From positions 930,001-994,000 of the forward strand of contig JAGFBZ010002129.1 of assembly GCA_018398805.1 (NCBI GenBank): DNA of 64,000 nucleotides, in the 5' to 3' direction. The DNA is from Hirundichthys speculiger. Lineage: Eukaryota; Chordata; Actinopteri; Beloniformes; Exocoetidae. A model generated the notes under the pieces. That model did not search any database. It saw nothing but the letters and a program-made list of their open reading frames with translations, and was not told the origin of the DNA. This document shows, one piece after another, positions 43,451-54,650 of the stretch; within the stretch, counting starts at the first letter, position 1; every line of letters starts with the position of its first letter. The position numbers were made by a program, and so were the translations under genes.

Positions 43451-45426
43451 TGTGTTGGAGTTTTTCTAGTAAGGTTTATATTATTTGCTTTACTTAACTT
43501 TTTTTTTTTGAACAAAATAATGTGGAACCCGTTGACAAGAAAAAAAAAAAACCACATACGAGCAGCTCACAAAGAGCGAACGCATAAAAACGTCTTTGTT
43601 ATTAATTTCTGATAATTAACATCCTGATGAGTTGAATGCATTTTTTAATATGAAAGCAGATTAATCTCCACCCGTCCATTTTGATTTCAGGGCTGCAGCT
43701 GAGGAGCGGGTGGGGGTTGAGGGGGGGGTGAGAGGCAGGGGGTCCACGCCGGGTTTGTTAGCCCCGTACTTCCTCTTTACAATGACTGATTAAATAAATT
43801 GCAAGATTATCACCGCAGAAAAGAATCAGAGAGAATTCCCAGCAGTGGTTTTTTAATAAAGAGATTCTATCAAATTATGAGCATAACGTTTTTTTTTTTA
43901 ATGCAAACTGGCATCGGTTGTATCACATTGTGCTTTTGTAGACACATGCACACCAGTGCCATGCGATTTCCTCCAGAGTGTGTGCGCGGCGCATCAAAAG
44001 GCTTGTAAAATGTTTATCTTTATTGTACGAAAGCGCAAAAAGCTGAATGCATCATGGGACTAAACGGCGAGCCAATGGAGCGTGATAATAATGCAAGAAA
44101 GTCAGCAGGAATAAGTGAGTGGAAAGATAAAAGGGGGGGGGGGGGGGGCTTGAAAAGCAAAGCAAAAAGCCCCAGGAAACCAAAATAAGCAGCTTGTGGA
44201 GCGCCTAATACATCCCTGCAATAAACGAAATTACAGATCAGCTTGGCTTCGTTTCACTTTTCTGAAACCGCAAAAAACTGATTTCCTGTTTATCTAGATG
44301 GGGAGATAAAAAAGAAACGAGGCGTAATTTGAATCTATATTTCATCCGGCTTTAACAAGAGGTTTTTTTTTCCCTGACTCGACATCTGTGCGGCGACGTG
44401 AGCGCGGCCGGTCGTACGCGTCATCAGTGTGTGTCTCGCTGGGTTCGGGTTAGGGTGTGTGCACACAGCGCCAGCAGGCCGCAGCTTCTGACGACGCGTG
44501 ACGCATCGGTGGACGTGCGCGTTTGTCCACATGTCTGACGCTGACACTCAAGGTTTATTGTAAGAACATGTCGGCAGGAAAAGCTCCAGGGCACTTTCTC
44601 ACAGTTTCCCTGATGAGGGTTTTGGAGTGAGACAGAGGAGGGGTCGCTTAAAAGGAACTACACTAGAGCTCAGATAGGAAACAAAAACTGCATGAAAAGA
44701 CTTTGTGAAGAAATACTTAATCTGGAGCAGAAGTGAACTTGTTGAGTAAGGTCAAGGCAGCCTTTTTAAAAAAAAAAAAAATTGCCATAGATCTTTGCCA
44801 ACAGACTTTCAGTGACATTCATCACTGAACTACTTTACAACATGCACATTATTGTATTTTTACCTCCCACACAGTACACAAGGTCATATTAGTTGGTTTA
44901 GGACTCCACTCCTGTACACAGCAAGATTTCCGAGTTGTATAAGATAAGATTATAATATTTTCTTAACAATGGATGACATGAATGGTCTCGTCAGACGGTA
45001 CGATGATGAATCGTAGGCTGGAACTGATGCTGAGAGACGGACGGATGTATATTTACATCATCAGTGTGCAGCGACAGCAAACAAGCTGCACATGAAAATA
45101 AACCGCTCTGTTGCTAAAAAGGAGCAGCAAGAAGAAGAATGTGGTTCGAGAGAAGAGGCCAGTTTGGGATTTTTATTTTACTTTGGAGTGGCGCCAGGTG
45201 GCAATAAATAACACGTAATTTCAAGTCTCATTTTAGTTGCCTAGGAGTTGTAGGATTTCTGACACTGTCAGAAAATTATATCAGGTAGCTTTTGGTCGCA
45301 AGAACAGGTTGGCGCCACTGTCTGTAGGACATAGGACATCTGATTTAGACAAAAGATATCCCACAATTCTTACACAATGGTGTTCTTTTGTCTGACAGCC
45401 CATAGTCATGCAGTTTACACGCGCCA
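43451..45426. other. Unique stretch, possible regulatory DNA
   Basis: 43590-43870 is ATTA-rich without simple repeats (TCTGATAATTAACATCC, GCAGATTAATCTCC). A G16 run lies at 44133-44148. 44380-44530 is CpG-dense (GCGGCGACGTGAGCGCGG, CGACGCGTGACGCATCGG). No exon is recognised. Confidence 0.35.
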
Positions 45427-45640
45427 TTAAAGGCACTCTATGTAACAACATCGAATGGGGGCAGCATATCACAAGAAAGTTAAAAAAAAAAAAAAAAGCT
45501 TGGGTTATCATTCAATACTGTACAATATGACAACAATTGAATAACCTCACACAAACCATGAGTTGCTAATTTGACTTTGAATGGTGAGCTATAATTTCTT
45601 TAAAATATGAATAGAAAAAAGAAGCATAGGTAAGGGAATG
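45427..45640 (+). repeat. Family D dispersed repeat, copy 2
   Basis: AAAGGCACTCTATGTAACAA and GGGGGCAGCATATCACAAG repeat the start of 18615-18720. An A-run follows at 45482-45497. Confidence 0.4.
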
Positions 45641-46179
45641 GATTAGCATTAGCGGCCATCAGACTGTGCTACAGAGAGGAGAAGGAACGTTACCAGCTCC
45701 AGTTGTGGATTGATGCTTACAGCATCTATTCTTCATAGCGACATCAGTCGCTCTCACATTGGCTCCAGCACGAATGGGAGTTTCCCTGGAGGGAAATGGT
45801 ATGAATAGTTCACTGGGAAGGGTTGTTCACCCATAAATATGATATGCTGACAGTTAATCGCCGATTACGCACCGATTTGCCTCAGGCAGTCTGTGAACAG
45901 TCATCTTGTAGATCGCTTAGCTGAACATGTCAGTCACTGCTGTTGGGTTAGCGTGTCTCCCCACGTTTTCTCCTGATGTCAAGCCTTTGTTTCTAGCAAT
46001 GAGGACAAGGATAATGAGGAACTCAAACATTTTGTTCGTCCCTGTCCAAAAGGTTACAAGGACAAACACACACCATGTGCAGAGAGCTGTAACACTACAA
46101 ATAGCGAATTTAAAATTCTATTATTTGCATGTAAGTTCCTTAATGGTCAAAATTAGAGCAGGTTCACCTTAAACATAGC
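45641..46179. other. Unclassified stretch, no gene seen
   Basis: Nothing recognised. The 81-codon frame at 45927-46172 has no motif. Confidence 0.4.
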
Positions 46180-46569
46180 TTTGTTAAAGCTATGCTGCTC
46201 TCAGCCAACACTGCCAGTTCCACCTCTGACCATCCCACCATTTACATAGATGTTTCTGTAGGATATCAGCTAACATGCTGACCTGCAGTCTGACCTTCTG
46301 ACCACCTGTGTTGCTGCCTACACCTGTTTATATAGTTGTCTCTGTAGTACATCAAATAACAATGCATCAGTCATAATATAAGTACATAGAACTCTTAGTT
46401 CTCCAGCTAATGGATCATTTCTACCAATGTTTTGTCCTATAGAATATTGACAACATATTAGCGCCCTCTCTGGGTTTGACTGGGGGTCATGTGATGAGTC
46501 TGTGAAAATCACCTAGAGACAATTTGCATTGCAGTAGACACAACAAAATAAAGTGAAATTGAATTAAAA
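46180..46569 (+). mobile_element. L2-like LINE 3' region, internally deleted
   Basis: CTATGCTGCTCTCAGCC, CTTCTGACCACCTGTGTTGC, ACACCTGTTTATATAGTTGTC, GACTGGGGGTCATGTGATG and CACCTAGAGACAATTTGC parallel 57119-57831 in order. It ends in TGAAATTGAATTAAAAT, the remains of a GAATT tandem tail. No coding part is present. Confidence 0.65.
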
Positions 46570-47769
46570 TCACCTCTAGGTCAACTTTCTAGTGGAAGAA
46601 AGTGGTATTATGAGTCTTGCTGACACCAGCTCGGTATTTTCAGCAGCTATATCGTCAAAATCTTCACCAAAACAGTTGTTTTTCTTTGATTAAGTTTTAT
46701 TCATTTTTCTTGATTGGAAAATATTTTAAAAATGTAACATCTTAGAGCTTGCAGCTTCAAAGAAATACTACGACATTAAGATCATTTGTTTAAAAAAAAA
46801 AAAGCAAAAAATCAGAATCTTTTCCATCTTTCTCAGAGGATATTTCACTTACTTTCTTTGTTCGGATGTCTTTTGGCACCACAGAAATGACATGTTGTGC
46901 AAAAATAAGCTCTGAACAGAAGACCATGTGAACGTTTTTAATTAACACTGTGCACTATACGGGAGGTTAATATTCAACAAATTGCAGCCTTGGGTTCATA
47001 TAAAAATAATCTGCTGAGGCAGAGTCAGAGGTAATTACAGTGGAGGGAGCCTCACAGTGCTGCTTTTGTTGTGTGACAGGAGTTAACGCAACCAGTAAGA
47101 AATCCAAAAGGTGAGCTTCCCTCAGGCCGAGTCTTTGACAACTTCAACTCTCACTGCTATCAAAATACATCAGCTTTTTCCTGAGTGTGAGCTGGCGGCT
47201 AAACACAAGACGAAGTCACCCAGACTCCTGCATGAAACTTTATACAATAGCCAATAAATTTTGAACTTAAGCCTCGGACTTATAGCCTTAACGCATAAAT
47301 GTAAAACGACCTCACTTTTCAGGAAACACCCTTTTAGCACTAACGGGACAGAGTGGGTGGGTGGGAAAGGGTTGTTGAAGTCAATCAAAGAGAACTGCAG
47401 AATCGAGTCTTTTGAGGAGGAGAGTAGTCGGTTTGCTTAGGGCTCATTAATAAGAGGGTCAGTTGCAGTAAAAATGCAACTCCATATCTGATTGGCTCCA
47501 TATCTGATGGGCTCAAGTACCTACAACAACAAAGTCTACCCAACTACTCTTTAAGTGTATGTGACATCCATGAAATCTAATATATTTCCAATGAATTTTT
47601 TTTTACAAACAATTAAATTAAGTTTGATCATGTGGGGAGGTTTATACAGGTTTAAACCCGTGGAGTGGCAAAAATTTTAAAGGAGAACAAATGTTCAGCC
47701 ATCTCCTTAATCTGTTAAGACCTAAGACTTTTTTTTAAGCTTTCTAAACCTGGGATCATATATATAATA
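46570..47769. other. Unclassified stretch, no gene seen
   Basis: A-run near 46791-46803. No gene, RNA or repeat recognised. Confidence 0.4.
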
Positions 47770-47774
47770 TATAT

Positions 47775-47910
47775 AAGGAAGTAGAAAAGTTGCAGTTCAT
47801 CAAATATTACCAGTCAGGGCTGGCTCTGAAAATGAGTCAATCTCCATTTGACTCTTATGTTAAAATGTCCAACTATTTTTTTAAATGATACCTGGATTGC
47901 AGTCTGTGGT
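47775..47910 (-). repeat. Family B fragment
   Basis: On the minus strand: CATTTTAACATAAGAGTC, ATGGAGATTGACTCATTTTC, AGAGCCAGCCCTGACTGG, ATGAACTGCAACTTTTC, matching 55280-55370 in order. Confidence 0.5.
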
Positions 47911-47989
47911 GTTCAAGGCTTTTATCACTTCAGATAATGTACTGTACTGAAATTTTGCTTGATTCTCTCTGCCATTTTCCTGTCTGACT

Positions 47990-48235
47990 TCCTGCCAACT
48001 CGATGTGCTGTGCGAATGAATGTAAGGTAACATTAGTTCTCATCTTTTGGTTAGCATTAGCTAGGCCTCGCTAAAATACCTAACTTTTTGTTAGTGAGCT
48101 AAACTGGGCATGTGCCAGCCGGCTTCTGGGATTGCTTGTTTTGTTCATCTGCCAATTTTTAGATTAACCTGGGTTTGGCAGCATCAGGTCCTGCCAATAT
48201 AGTGTTGCCCAGAGCTTCAAACATTCAGGTTTCAT
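47990..48235 (+). repeat. Family A fragment
   Basis: GAATGTAAGGTAACATTAG, TAGCATTAGCTAGGC, CGCTAAAATACCTAAC, GGTCCTGCCAATATAG parallel 23030-23180. Confidence 0.5.
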
Positions 48236-48249
48236 ACTAAGAAATAAAT

Positions 48250-49533
48250 GAACAGTCTCAGATTTTTATGGCAGCTTTATTTTAACAGTTATAGAAAGAA
48301 TATTGAAAAAAAGAAATTGGAGAAAATTACAGGAAATGAAAAATAAAAATTAATTTGCAAATCATTGAGGGAAATAAGTATTTGATCCCCGACCAACCTT
48401 GACCAGTGTTGGCTCCCACAGACCACTGGCATACTCCTAATCTCACTGAAGTAAGTACCTGCATGAGAGACACCTGTTCCAAATAGTCACCTGTATAAAA
48501 AGCCATCTGCCCACAGACTCAGTAATACTCCACCATCTCCACCATGGGCAAGACTAAAGAGCTGTCAAAAGATGTCAGGGACAAAGTTGTTGAACTCCAC
48601 AAGGCTGGAATGGGCTACAAAACCACAAGTAAGAAGCTGAATGAGAAGGTGACAACTGTTGGTGCAATTATTTGGAAGTGGAAGAAGTACAACATGACTG
48701 TTAATCAACCTAGGCTGGGGGCTCCATGCAAGATATCACCTGGTGGGGTCTCAATGATCATGAGAAAGGTTAGAGATCAGCTGAGAACTACACGGGAGGA
48801 GCTGGTTAATGATCTCAAGGCAGCTGGGACCACAGTCACCAAGAAAACTATTGAGAATACACTGAGACGCAATGGTTTAAAATCCTGCAGTGGTCCAAGG
48901 TCCCTCTGCTCCAGAAGGCTCACGTCCAGGCCCGACTCAGGTGTGCCAACGAACATATTAATGACTCAGAAAGAGACTGAGAGAAGGTGCTGTGGTCAGA
49001 TGAGACTAAAATTGAGCTCTTTGGCCTCAACTCAACTCGACGTGTTTGGAGGAAGAGAAATGCTGAATATGACCCCAAAACCACCATCCCTACTGTCAAG
49101 CATGGCGGTGGAAGCCTTATGCTTTGGGGGTGTTTAAGGGGACAGGTCGACTTCACCACATCGATGGGAAGATGAACGGCGCCATGTACCGCAAAATCTT
49201 GGGTGACAACCTCCTTGCCTCTGCAAGGACATTGAAAATGGGTCATGGACGGGTCTTCCAGCATGACAACGACCCAAAACATACAGCCAAGGAAACAAAG
49301 GAGTGGCTCCATAAGAAGCACATCAAGGTCATGGAATGGCCTAGCCAGTCTCCTGACCTTAATCCTTTTAAAAATCTATGGAGAGAGCTGAAGCTGAGAG
49401 TTTCCAAGCGCAAGCCTCAAAACCTTCAGGATTTGGAGATGATCTGCAGAGAGGAGTGGACGAAAATTACTCCTGATGTGTTCAAACCTAGTAAGCAACT
49501 ACAAGAAACGTCTGACAGCTGTGCTGCCAACAA

Positions 49534-49537
<4 letters not shown>
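48250..49537 (+). mobile_element. Tc1-like transposon, 3' arm missing
   Basis: A left arm at about 48256-48395 ends with ATTGAGGGAAATAAGTATTTG ATCCCC, a sub-terminal motif of a known Tc1-like group in fish. The transposase follows. On the right the homology stops at CCAACAAGGGTTTA, where a TA microsatellite begins; the inverted partner of the left arm is not seen downstream. The element cannot move by itself. Confidence 0.78.
48544..49537 (+). pseudogene. Tc1-like DD34E transposase pseudogene, catalytic Glu replaced
   Basis: The ATG start gives [20 protein letters not shown] and [14 protein letters not shown] (helix-turn-helix), then [14 protein letters not shown] frameshift follows near 48890, a stop at 48978-48980, then [13 protein letters not shown] with the first Asp (48999-49001) and [13 protein letters not shown] second frameshift near 49130 leads into [12 protein letters not shown] and [12 protein letters not shown] with the second Asp. 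Thirty-four residues later, [10 protein letters not shown] replaces PDLNPIENLW, so the third catalytic Glu is Lys (49370-49372). The frame runs on through [14 protein letters not shown] and CAANKGLY into the TA repeat. Full-length relatives are about 340 residues; most of this length is present. Confidence 0.88.
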
Positions 49538-49583
<46 letters not shown>

Positions 49584-49591
49584 TATATATA
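49538..49591. repeat. (TA)n microsatellite at Tc1 break point
   Basis: An almost pure TA run of about 54 bp lies exactly where the transposon's 3' arm should begin. Confidence 0.95.
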
Positions 49592-50462
49592 TTTATGAAA
49601 TTTTAAAACATTTAACTTTGTGTCATGGAAAATGGTTGATGCGATGTATGCATCATTCCAAGGTTGAAGGAAAGAAGCACATGTTTTACATCAGGTCAGA
49701 ATAGTTTAAAGGTATTAAATCATACAATAATAACCTTTCCAGTCTTACAACCACCTGCAAGTGTGTTTTGAAGCAGGTTTTTGCAGAAACACCTCCTCCT
49801 GCATATATATGACTTGTTTCTTCTTACTGGTGTAGATTCTAGATTTTTGGCCAGAAACCTTTGCACAGAGGCTCACATGGACACCAGCCAATGACGATGC
49901 AGGCATGTGAGGACTATAAAAACAGCAATCAGTGAAGAGTGCCTGAACTTTTAACTGATTGCACCTGCCAATTTTTCTGTGAAAAGATTTGCACTACACA
50001 TACATCCACACGCAAATGTTCACTAAATCAAGAGAATGTGGGCTTTAACGCAGATTTGTCAACGCAGCACCTTCCCACGTTTTGTGCAGAGATTTGAACG
50101 TGTCTATTTCTGCTTTAGAATGTAACTACTGTGAAAACAGTCAAATATGATCTCTGTCTGTGGATAAGTGGCTGCATTCTTCTGAAACGTGGCAACACAG
50201 AGAGACGAGTGTTAATTATTAATTTATATATTTTTAACATTATCCTTTTTGAGCACTACTTCTTCAACTTCCTATCAGGAAGTTGAAGTTGATGGTTTCC
50301 TATCAATTACTTTAAGCTGTATATTTCAAGAGTATCACAGTGTTAATGAGAGGAATAATAGCATAACCAGACATGGAGAAAATGTTCCCAGTGCATCGTG
50401 AGAGAAGCCTGGAGATATAGCAATGTGACAAAGGGCCAGCCCATGGCAGCATCTTCGGCGCC
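49592..50462. other. Unclassified stretch, no gene seen
   Basis: A perfect hairpin (12-bp arms, loop ATC) lies at 50262-50288. Nothing else is recognised. Confidence 0.4.
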
Positions 50463-50771
50463 ACCATCTGCAGTGTTGCACCTGAAAGCGTTCATTGAGT
50501 GAAAGTTCACGAACTAGTTCGTATTTTGTGCAAACGTGAACTGAACATGCTCTCTTTCCCCTTTACTGTGAACGAGTTCATTTGGGCGACTGTGAACGAC
50601 GCTCTTTCAAAGTTCATGCACTGTCAAAACCTTGCCAGGTTTCCAGCAAACCCCATTTAAAATAAACACAAACGAGCCTAATAAGTATCTTCAGAAAGCA
50701 ATCAAATATGGCAACAAGGGCTATCGCTTCTGTCGCGCTAACAATTGCGTCATCAAACGTTTAAAACGAGC

Positions 50772-50861
50772 ATGGAGGAAGATGAAAGCTGCCGTCGCCA
50801 AGAGCCGGAGGAGCGACCCGACTCCAAAGATGACACTGTAATCTTTGGAGTTGGGGATTGA
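50772..50861 (+). pseudogene. Small acidic frame inside hAT element
   Basis: ATG to TGA gives 29 residues beginning MEEDESCRRQEPEERPDSKD and ending VIFGVGD. hAT transposases and their accessory exons often start with short acidic leaders, so this may be a first-exon remnant; no zinc finger or other domain is visible and the assignment is weak. An overlapping 69-codon frame (50632-50841) is in another phase. Confidence 0.25.
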
Positions 50862-51207
50862 AATATTGAAATGAGTGAAAAACACATTTGCACCTTAAGG
50901 ACCTGTTTTTGTCTTATAATAAAGACCATTTGGCAGCAGGTTTTTCCTCCTGTTTTTAATAAACTGTAGAGAGAAGCTGAAAGGGAAATGACAGTTTTAC
51001 ATGGGCTGTCCCTTCAATGCTAATGTGAACCCTGGTTGGATAAAGATTCTGAATTGGACACATAGTTTTCAACAGATAAAATGGATAAAATAATTGCTGT
51101 TTGTGGTGGTGTAATATATGGATAGTGGCAATCATTTTGACAAATAATTGCTCGCAGCAATATTAAAAAAGAATTTTAAAAAAGAACTAGAAATGGTGAA
51201 CTGAACT

Positions 51208-51632
51208 TGTCATGGCCTGGGTCGGCCATGACAGCGCTATGTGTGTGTGTCTGTCAAGTTAGCGTCACTCCCTGTCTCTTGTCTGCTCTGTTTCCTGTTT
51301 TACTTTAAAGGTCTGTCTTGTCTCTGTTGTTTTTCTGCTTTGCTTCCTTCCCCTCGTTACCTTGATCCCCTGCACCTGCCTCTCGTTTGTTGACCTGTGT
51401 ATTTAAGTCTTGTCATCTTCCCTGTCTGTGCTGGTCCGTTGTCTTCTGTTTTGTGTCTTGTGTGTCTTGGGTTCTGTTAGTTCTTCTGCCGGTTTTTGGT
51501 CTCTTGTTTTTGCCTCCATGTTCCCCTGCCTTCATACCCAGATTACCTTGTGGATTTTTGGTTTTTGTTTTTAAATATGTTTTTGCCTGAACTCCTGCAT
51601 TTGGGTCCTCCATCCTGCCTCGCACCATGATA
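51208..51632 (+). mobile_element. Solo LTR, probably Gypsy-type, in the hAT element
   Basis: The 425-bp unit begins TGTCATGGCCTGGG and ends CACCATGATA, with GAACT on both sides (51203-51207, 51633-51637), the 5-bp duplication typical of LTR elements. The start contains a near palindrome (GTCATGGCC, GGCCATGACAG). A TATA-like TGTATTTAAGTC lies at about 51398-51409 and a T/C/TG-rich body follows. No internal domains, primer site or second LTR were seen, so it is a recombined solo LTR; Gypsy is a guess from the terminal wording. Canonical ends would be TG...CA; this ends TA, presumably by mutation. Confidence 0.78.
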
Positions 51633-51704
51633 GAACTAGTTTGTTTTAATTTCTGTGAACTATGAACTTAACTAGTTCATGTAGAAAGGAACACTGACCA
51701 TCTG

Positions 51705-52189
51705 TTCACTTTGATGTCAAGTGTTGCCATACTGAATTGTGGGTGTCGTGGTGGCAGCATAGCCTCGGTCAAAAGTTGGAGAATTTTTTACTTTTCACAC
51801 TTTTTTCGCCAATCAAATTGAGGCTAGCGCTAGCTGGTGAAATCATACATGGTTTCTGTTTGAAACCTTGGTATTTGAAACTCTTTGACTGTTTCAAAGC
51901 ACATGGCTTCACTTGTGTAGCGACCAGGAAGAAACTGAAAGCGGGTTCCACAATAGAGGAGCCTGAAAGCTGAAGGCCCTGCCTCCCAGTTTACTTTTGG
52001 AAACTTGAAAAACCACAAGGAAGCTGGCAGTCTAAAGACCTGAGCACACAAGACATTTTTTTTTTTTTTTTTTGTTCTGCATGACTGATAGAGGTTACCA
52101 GAGTACTACAGAACATGATGTGCATGATGTGTAAGGGGATGGTACTCGCACCCATGTGTGGGCTTTGCAGATTTGTACCTTTCCGATCT
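51705..52189. other. Unclassified stretch, no gene seen
   Basis: A T-run lies at about 52057-52073. No family resemblance in any frame. Confidence 0.4.
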
Positions 52190-52735
52190 TCCCTGCACAC
52201 TAGTGGCTTCCTCCAGTTATTCCAGGCACAGAGTAGAAGGGATCACCACTCCTGTAGCCGTCAGTGCTGATGTTTTCCTTGTCGAAATGATAGGAACATA
52301 GCCTGGAACTTCTCATGAGGTTCAGCATGTCAATATTCTTCCCCATTTTGTCCAATATCAGACCCTTCCAAATCAGTGGAAGTTTGTGTGGCAAGGGACA
52401 CTATGGAGGGCCCGGACTCCCGGGTGAGAGTCACGTGTGCTTGCCAGTCAGCCAAAGGGATATCCCGTTGGCCAAGTAGCCAGGACACGTGATCAATCGG
52501 AGCTATAGTGACAGGACCCCACACTGTCACATTTGCATAGTCACTTTCAAAACCTGAAGTTTACATATGATGCACAGGTAACGACCGGTTTCGACCGGTG
52601 CTGTTTCCAGTGGATACCATTTCTGCGGTACTTTGGGTTTCTCCTATTGCTGTCGTAAAAGGTCTTCAGAATATCCGACAGACATCCTGCAGCAAATTCG
52701 CATCGTGCTTGATTTGAATTGGTAAACATGTCGAT
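52190..52735 (-). other. Cluster of minus-strand open segments, weak THAP-like motif
   Basis: Three consecutive minus-strand frames are open: 52547-52729 (contains NQARCEFAAGCLSDILKTF), 52330-52530 (GPSIVSLATQTSTDLEG) and 52200-52394 (MRSSRLCSYHFDKENI, then FYSVPG). RLCSYHF followed about 20 residues later by a VP pair recalls the C-terminal part of a THAP zinc finger (CxxHF ... VP), but the N-terminal CxxC is not identified. It could be exons of a decayed transposon-derived gene, or chance. Not assigned. Confidence 0.25.
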
Positions 52736-52779
52736 TTCACATCTGAATTATTCACAATGTTTTGGCAAAATTGATTAAC

Positions 52780-53330
52780 TTCGCCTCACTCTGCCAAGAT
52801 CTTGTGGTTTGTCTGAGATCTTTGAGACAAGGTAGAGCTAGCCCCTTAAAGGCTTTGTATGTGTAAAGACTTTTAAATTCTATCCTGGATTTAACAGAAG
52901 TCAATGATGGGAGGCTAAGATTAGAAAAATATGATCTCCCTGTTTAATCCTCCTCAGAACTCCGGCTGCAACATTTTGGATCAGCCACAAGCTGTTCATT
53001 GTCATTTCAGGACTTTCTTCTAACAAGGAACTGCAGTAGCTCAACCTTCAAGTGACAAAAGCATCCACGAGTTTCTCTGTATCACTCTCAGGTAGGATGA
53101 TCCAAGTTTTGACAATATTCAAAGAGTGAAAGAAGGCAGTCCAAAAAACTTATTTTAGGTGAACTAAAAGGTAAAGCAAGGTCAAAAATAACTCCAAGGT
53201 TCATCATAGTAGTAATTTGTTGTAATTATTAGACTTTGGAGATGGCCTTTTGAGTATTCAGTATGGGAACCCTCGGGTTTCACTCTGATTAACCATGATT
53301 ACCCAAAGTTTAACCTTGAAAACAGCCTCC
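52780..53330 (-). pseudogene. Degenerate L2-clade reverse transcriptase C-terminal region
   Basis: The minus strand reads AFFHSLNIVKTWIILPESD then TEKLVDAFVT, a stop, RLSYCSSLLEESP and LWLIQNVAAGVLRRIKQGDH, ending near ILASHH. This corresponds in order to L2 motifs ([36 protein letters not shown].LxSLHWLP), compare the copy at 29080-29300. It is far more decayed than that one and belongs to another subfamily. The palm active site is not included. Confidence 0.7.
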
Positions 53331-54284
53331 TGGCCTGAATACTGCAATCTTTTTCCTCTATAGAATGGTTTGTAAATATAATTTCACACAGAAAACTGGT
53401 GTCCTGTTCACCTTGTCATTGTTTAGAACGCTCAGTTGGGTCTTTATCTCACAATGCAAGATGTTAGATGGTGTAAAAGTGGAAATTAGTTTACTTTGTT
53501 TGAACTACAAAATAAAGATTTGACATCTTAATCACTTGTGATGGATGTTTATTTTTTTTCCCAGTCACAAGTGTGGGTGTTTTCCTTTTGAACTAACTAA
53601 CATCTAAACATCTAGCTACACCGTGAAGCCCGTGGGGAGCTGCAGAAGTGCTCCCCATGGTGCATGTACCCTGGTTGTGAGTCATTAATCTATCCACCAA
53701 CTGAACAAACTGAACCTGACTCGTAACGTCGCCCTCTGGGAATACTGGCAAAGAGAAAATGACATCAAATCGCTTCATGCCACATGTTCCATGAACTCGA
53801 CACCGCCGACTACTTTATTAGACACAGCCGTCCTCCAGGACGTTAATCTGGGAGTGGTGCTGTAGTGGTGCTGACTGCCACAGGGCAGCCATCGCTGTGT
53901 GTCAACAGCAGCAGCAAATCAGCTGGCCTCTCTTTATCTCTGCAGCGCCTCAGTTGTCAGCTGGATTAGAGTGAATAATTTCATGTAGCACAATTAAATC
54001 AGCATAATTATAAATGGTGCTAATGCTGTTACAAATAACTGATAATTACATCTGCATTTGATTTGATGGCTCCCGTTTATTATGACACGCTGTGGTTGGG
54101 AAGATTTGACAAAAAATAATACAAATATCATGGTGGTCCAAGACTCTACAGTAACAAATACTGTTAACAGGTCGCTAAACCCATTGACTGTATTGAAAAA
54201 AACTGGTCAGACCCAGGTTATCCAATAACGGAGAAAACGAAGGAACAAACAAACCAGGGAACCTGGGTGTCAGTTGGATTGCTT
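53331..54284. other. Unique stretch, possible conserved block 53900-54090
   Basis: 53900-54090 has several homeodomain-like ATTA/TAAT sites (GAATAATTTCATG, CACAATTAAATCAGC, GATAATTACATC) and no simple repeats. No exon is recognised. Confidence 0.35.
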
Positions 54285-54650
54285 TTACTGTAGCCATGCT
54301 AACTGATGTTACGTGAATTCTGGTTGAATATGTCCTCGTTTTGAATGTTGCGACCAAAATTATATTTGAAATGAGCCAAGACTATCAGAGCTCCATTGGG
54401 GCTACCACAGCCACTTGTCACTTGCCTGAAGGCAGAGGCTAGCTCTAACGCTGCTTCAGCTGCCAGCTCGGCCCACGGCTGCCGACTCTACTCCCGCCAA
54501 GGGTAACTAGCTGGTTGGTGACAGTCACACCTATCTTCAGGCCGATTTTGCCCCCAGCACTACACTGGGGTTGAGTTTCATCAGGCTGCGCCAACCAATG
54601 TGGCAGCTGAAAGCTGGTAGCGGCCTCCGGGCAAGCCACCCTCAGCGCCA
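54285..54650 (-). repeat. Possible family A copy, decayed
   Basis: Minus-strand CAACATTCAAAACGAGGAC, ATTCAACCAGAATTCACGTAAC and ATCAGTTAGCATGG resemble the GAAACGAGGATG, ATTAGAATG and TAGTTAGCAT parts of family A. The rest is a CAGCTGCC-rich block that I cannot align securely. Confidence 0.3.

Larger units (their letters stand above)
50471..51696 (+). mobile_element. hAT-type element with exact 8-bp duplication, holding a solo LTR
   Basis: ACCATCTG flanks both sides (50463-50470, 51697-51704). The ends are CAGTGTT in inverted orientation, followed on each side by sub-terminal GTTCA/GAACTAGTTC repeats (GAAAGTTCACGAACTAG; TGAACTATGAACTTAACTAG). The internal sequence is about 0.8 kb without the LTR. 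It holds one short exon-like frame but no recognisable transposase catalytic domain. Confidence 0.88.

Noticed and set aside
44441..44460. Telomere-like GGGTTCGGGTTAGGG
   Set aside because: Only two imperfect units; not an interstitial telomere array.
48920..49321. 133-codon minus-strand frame
   Set aside because: Antisense shadow of the Tc1-like transposase.
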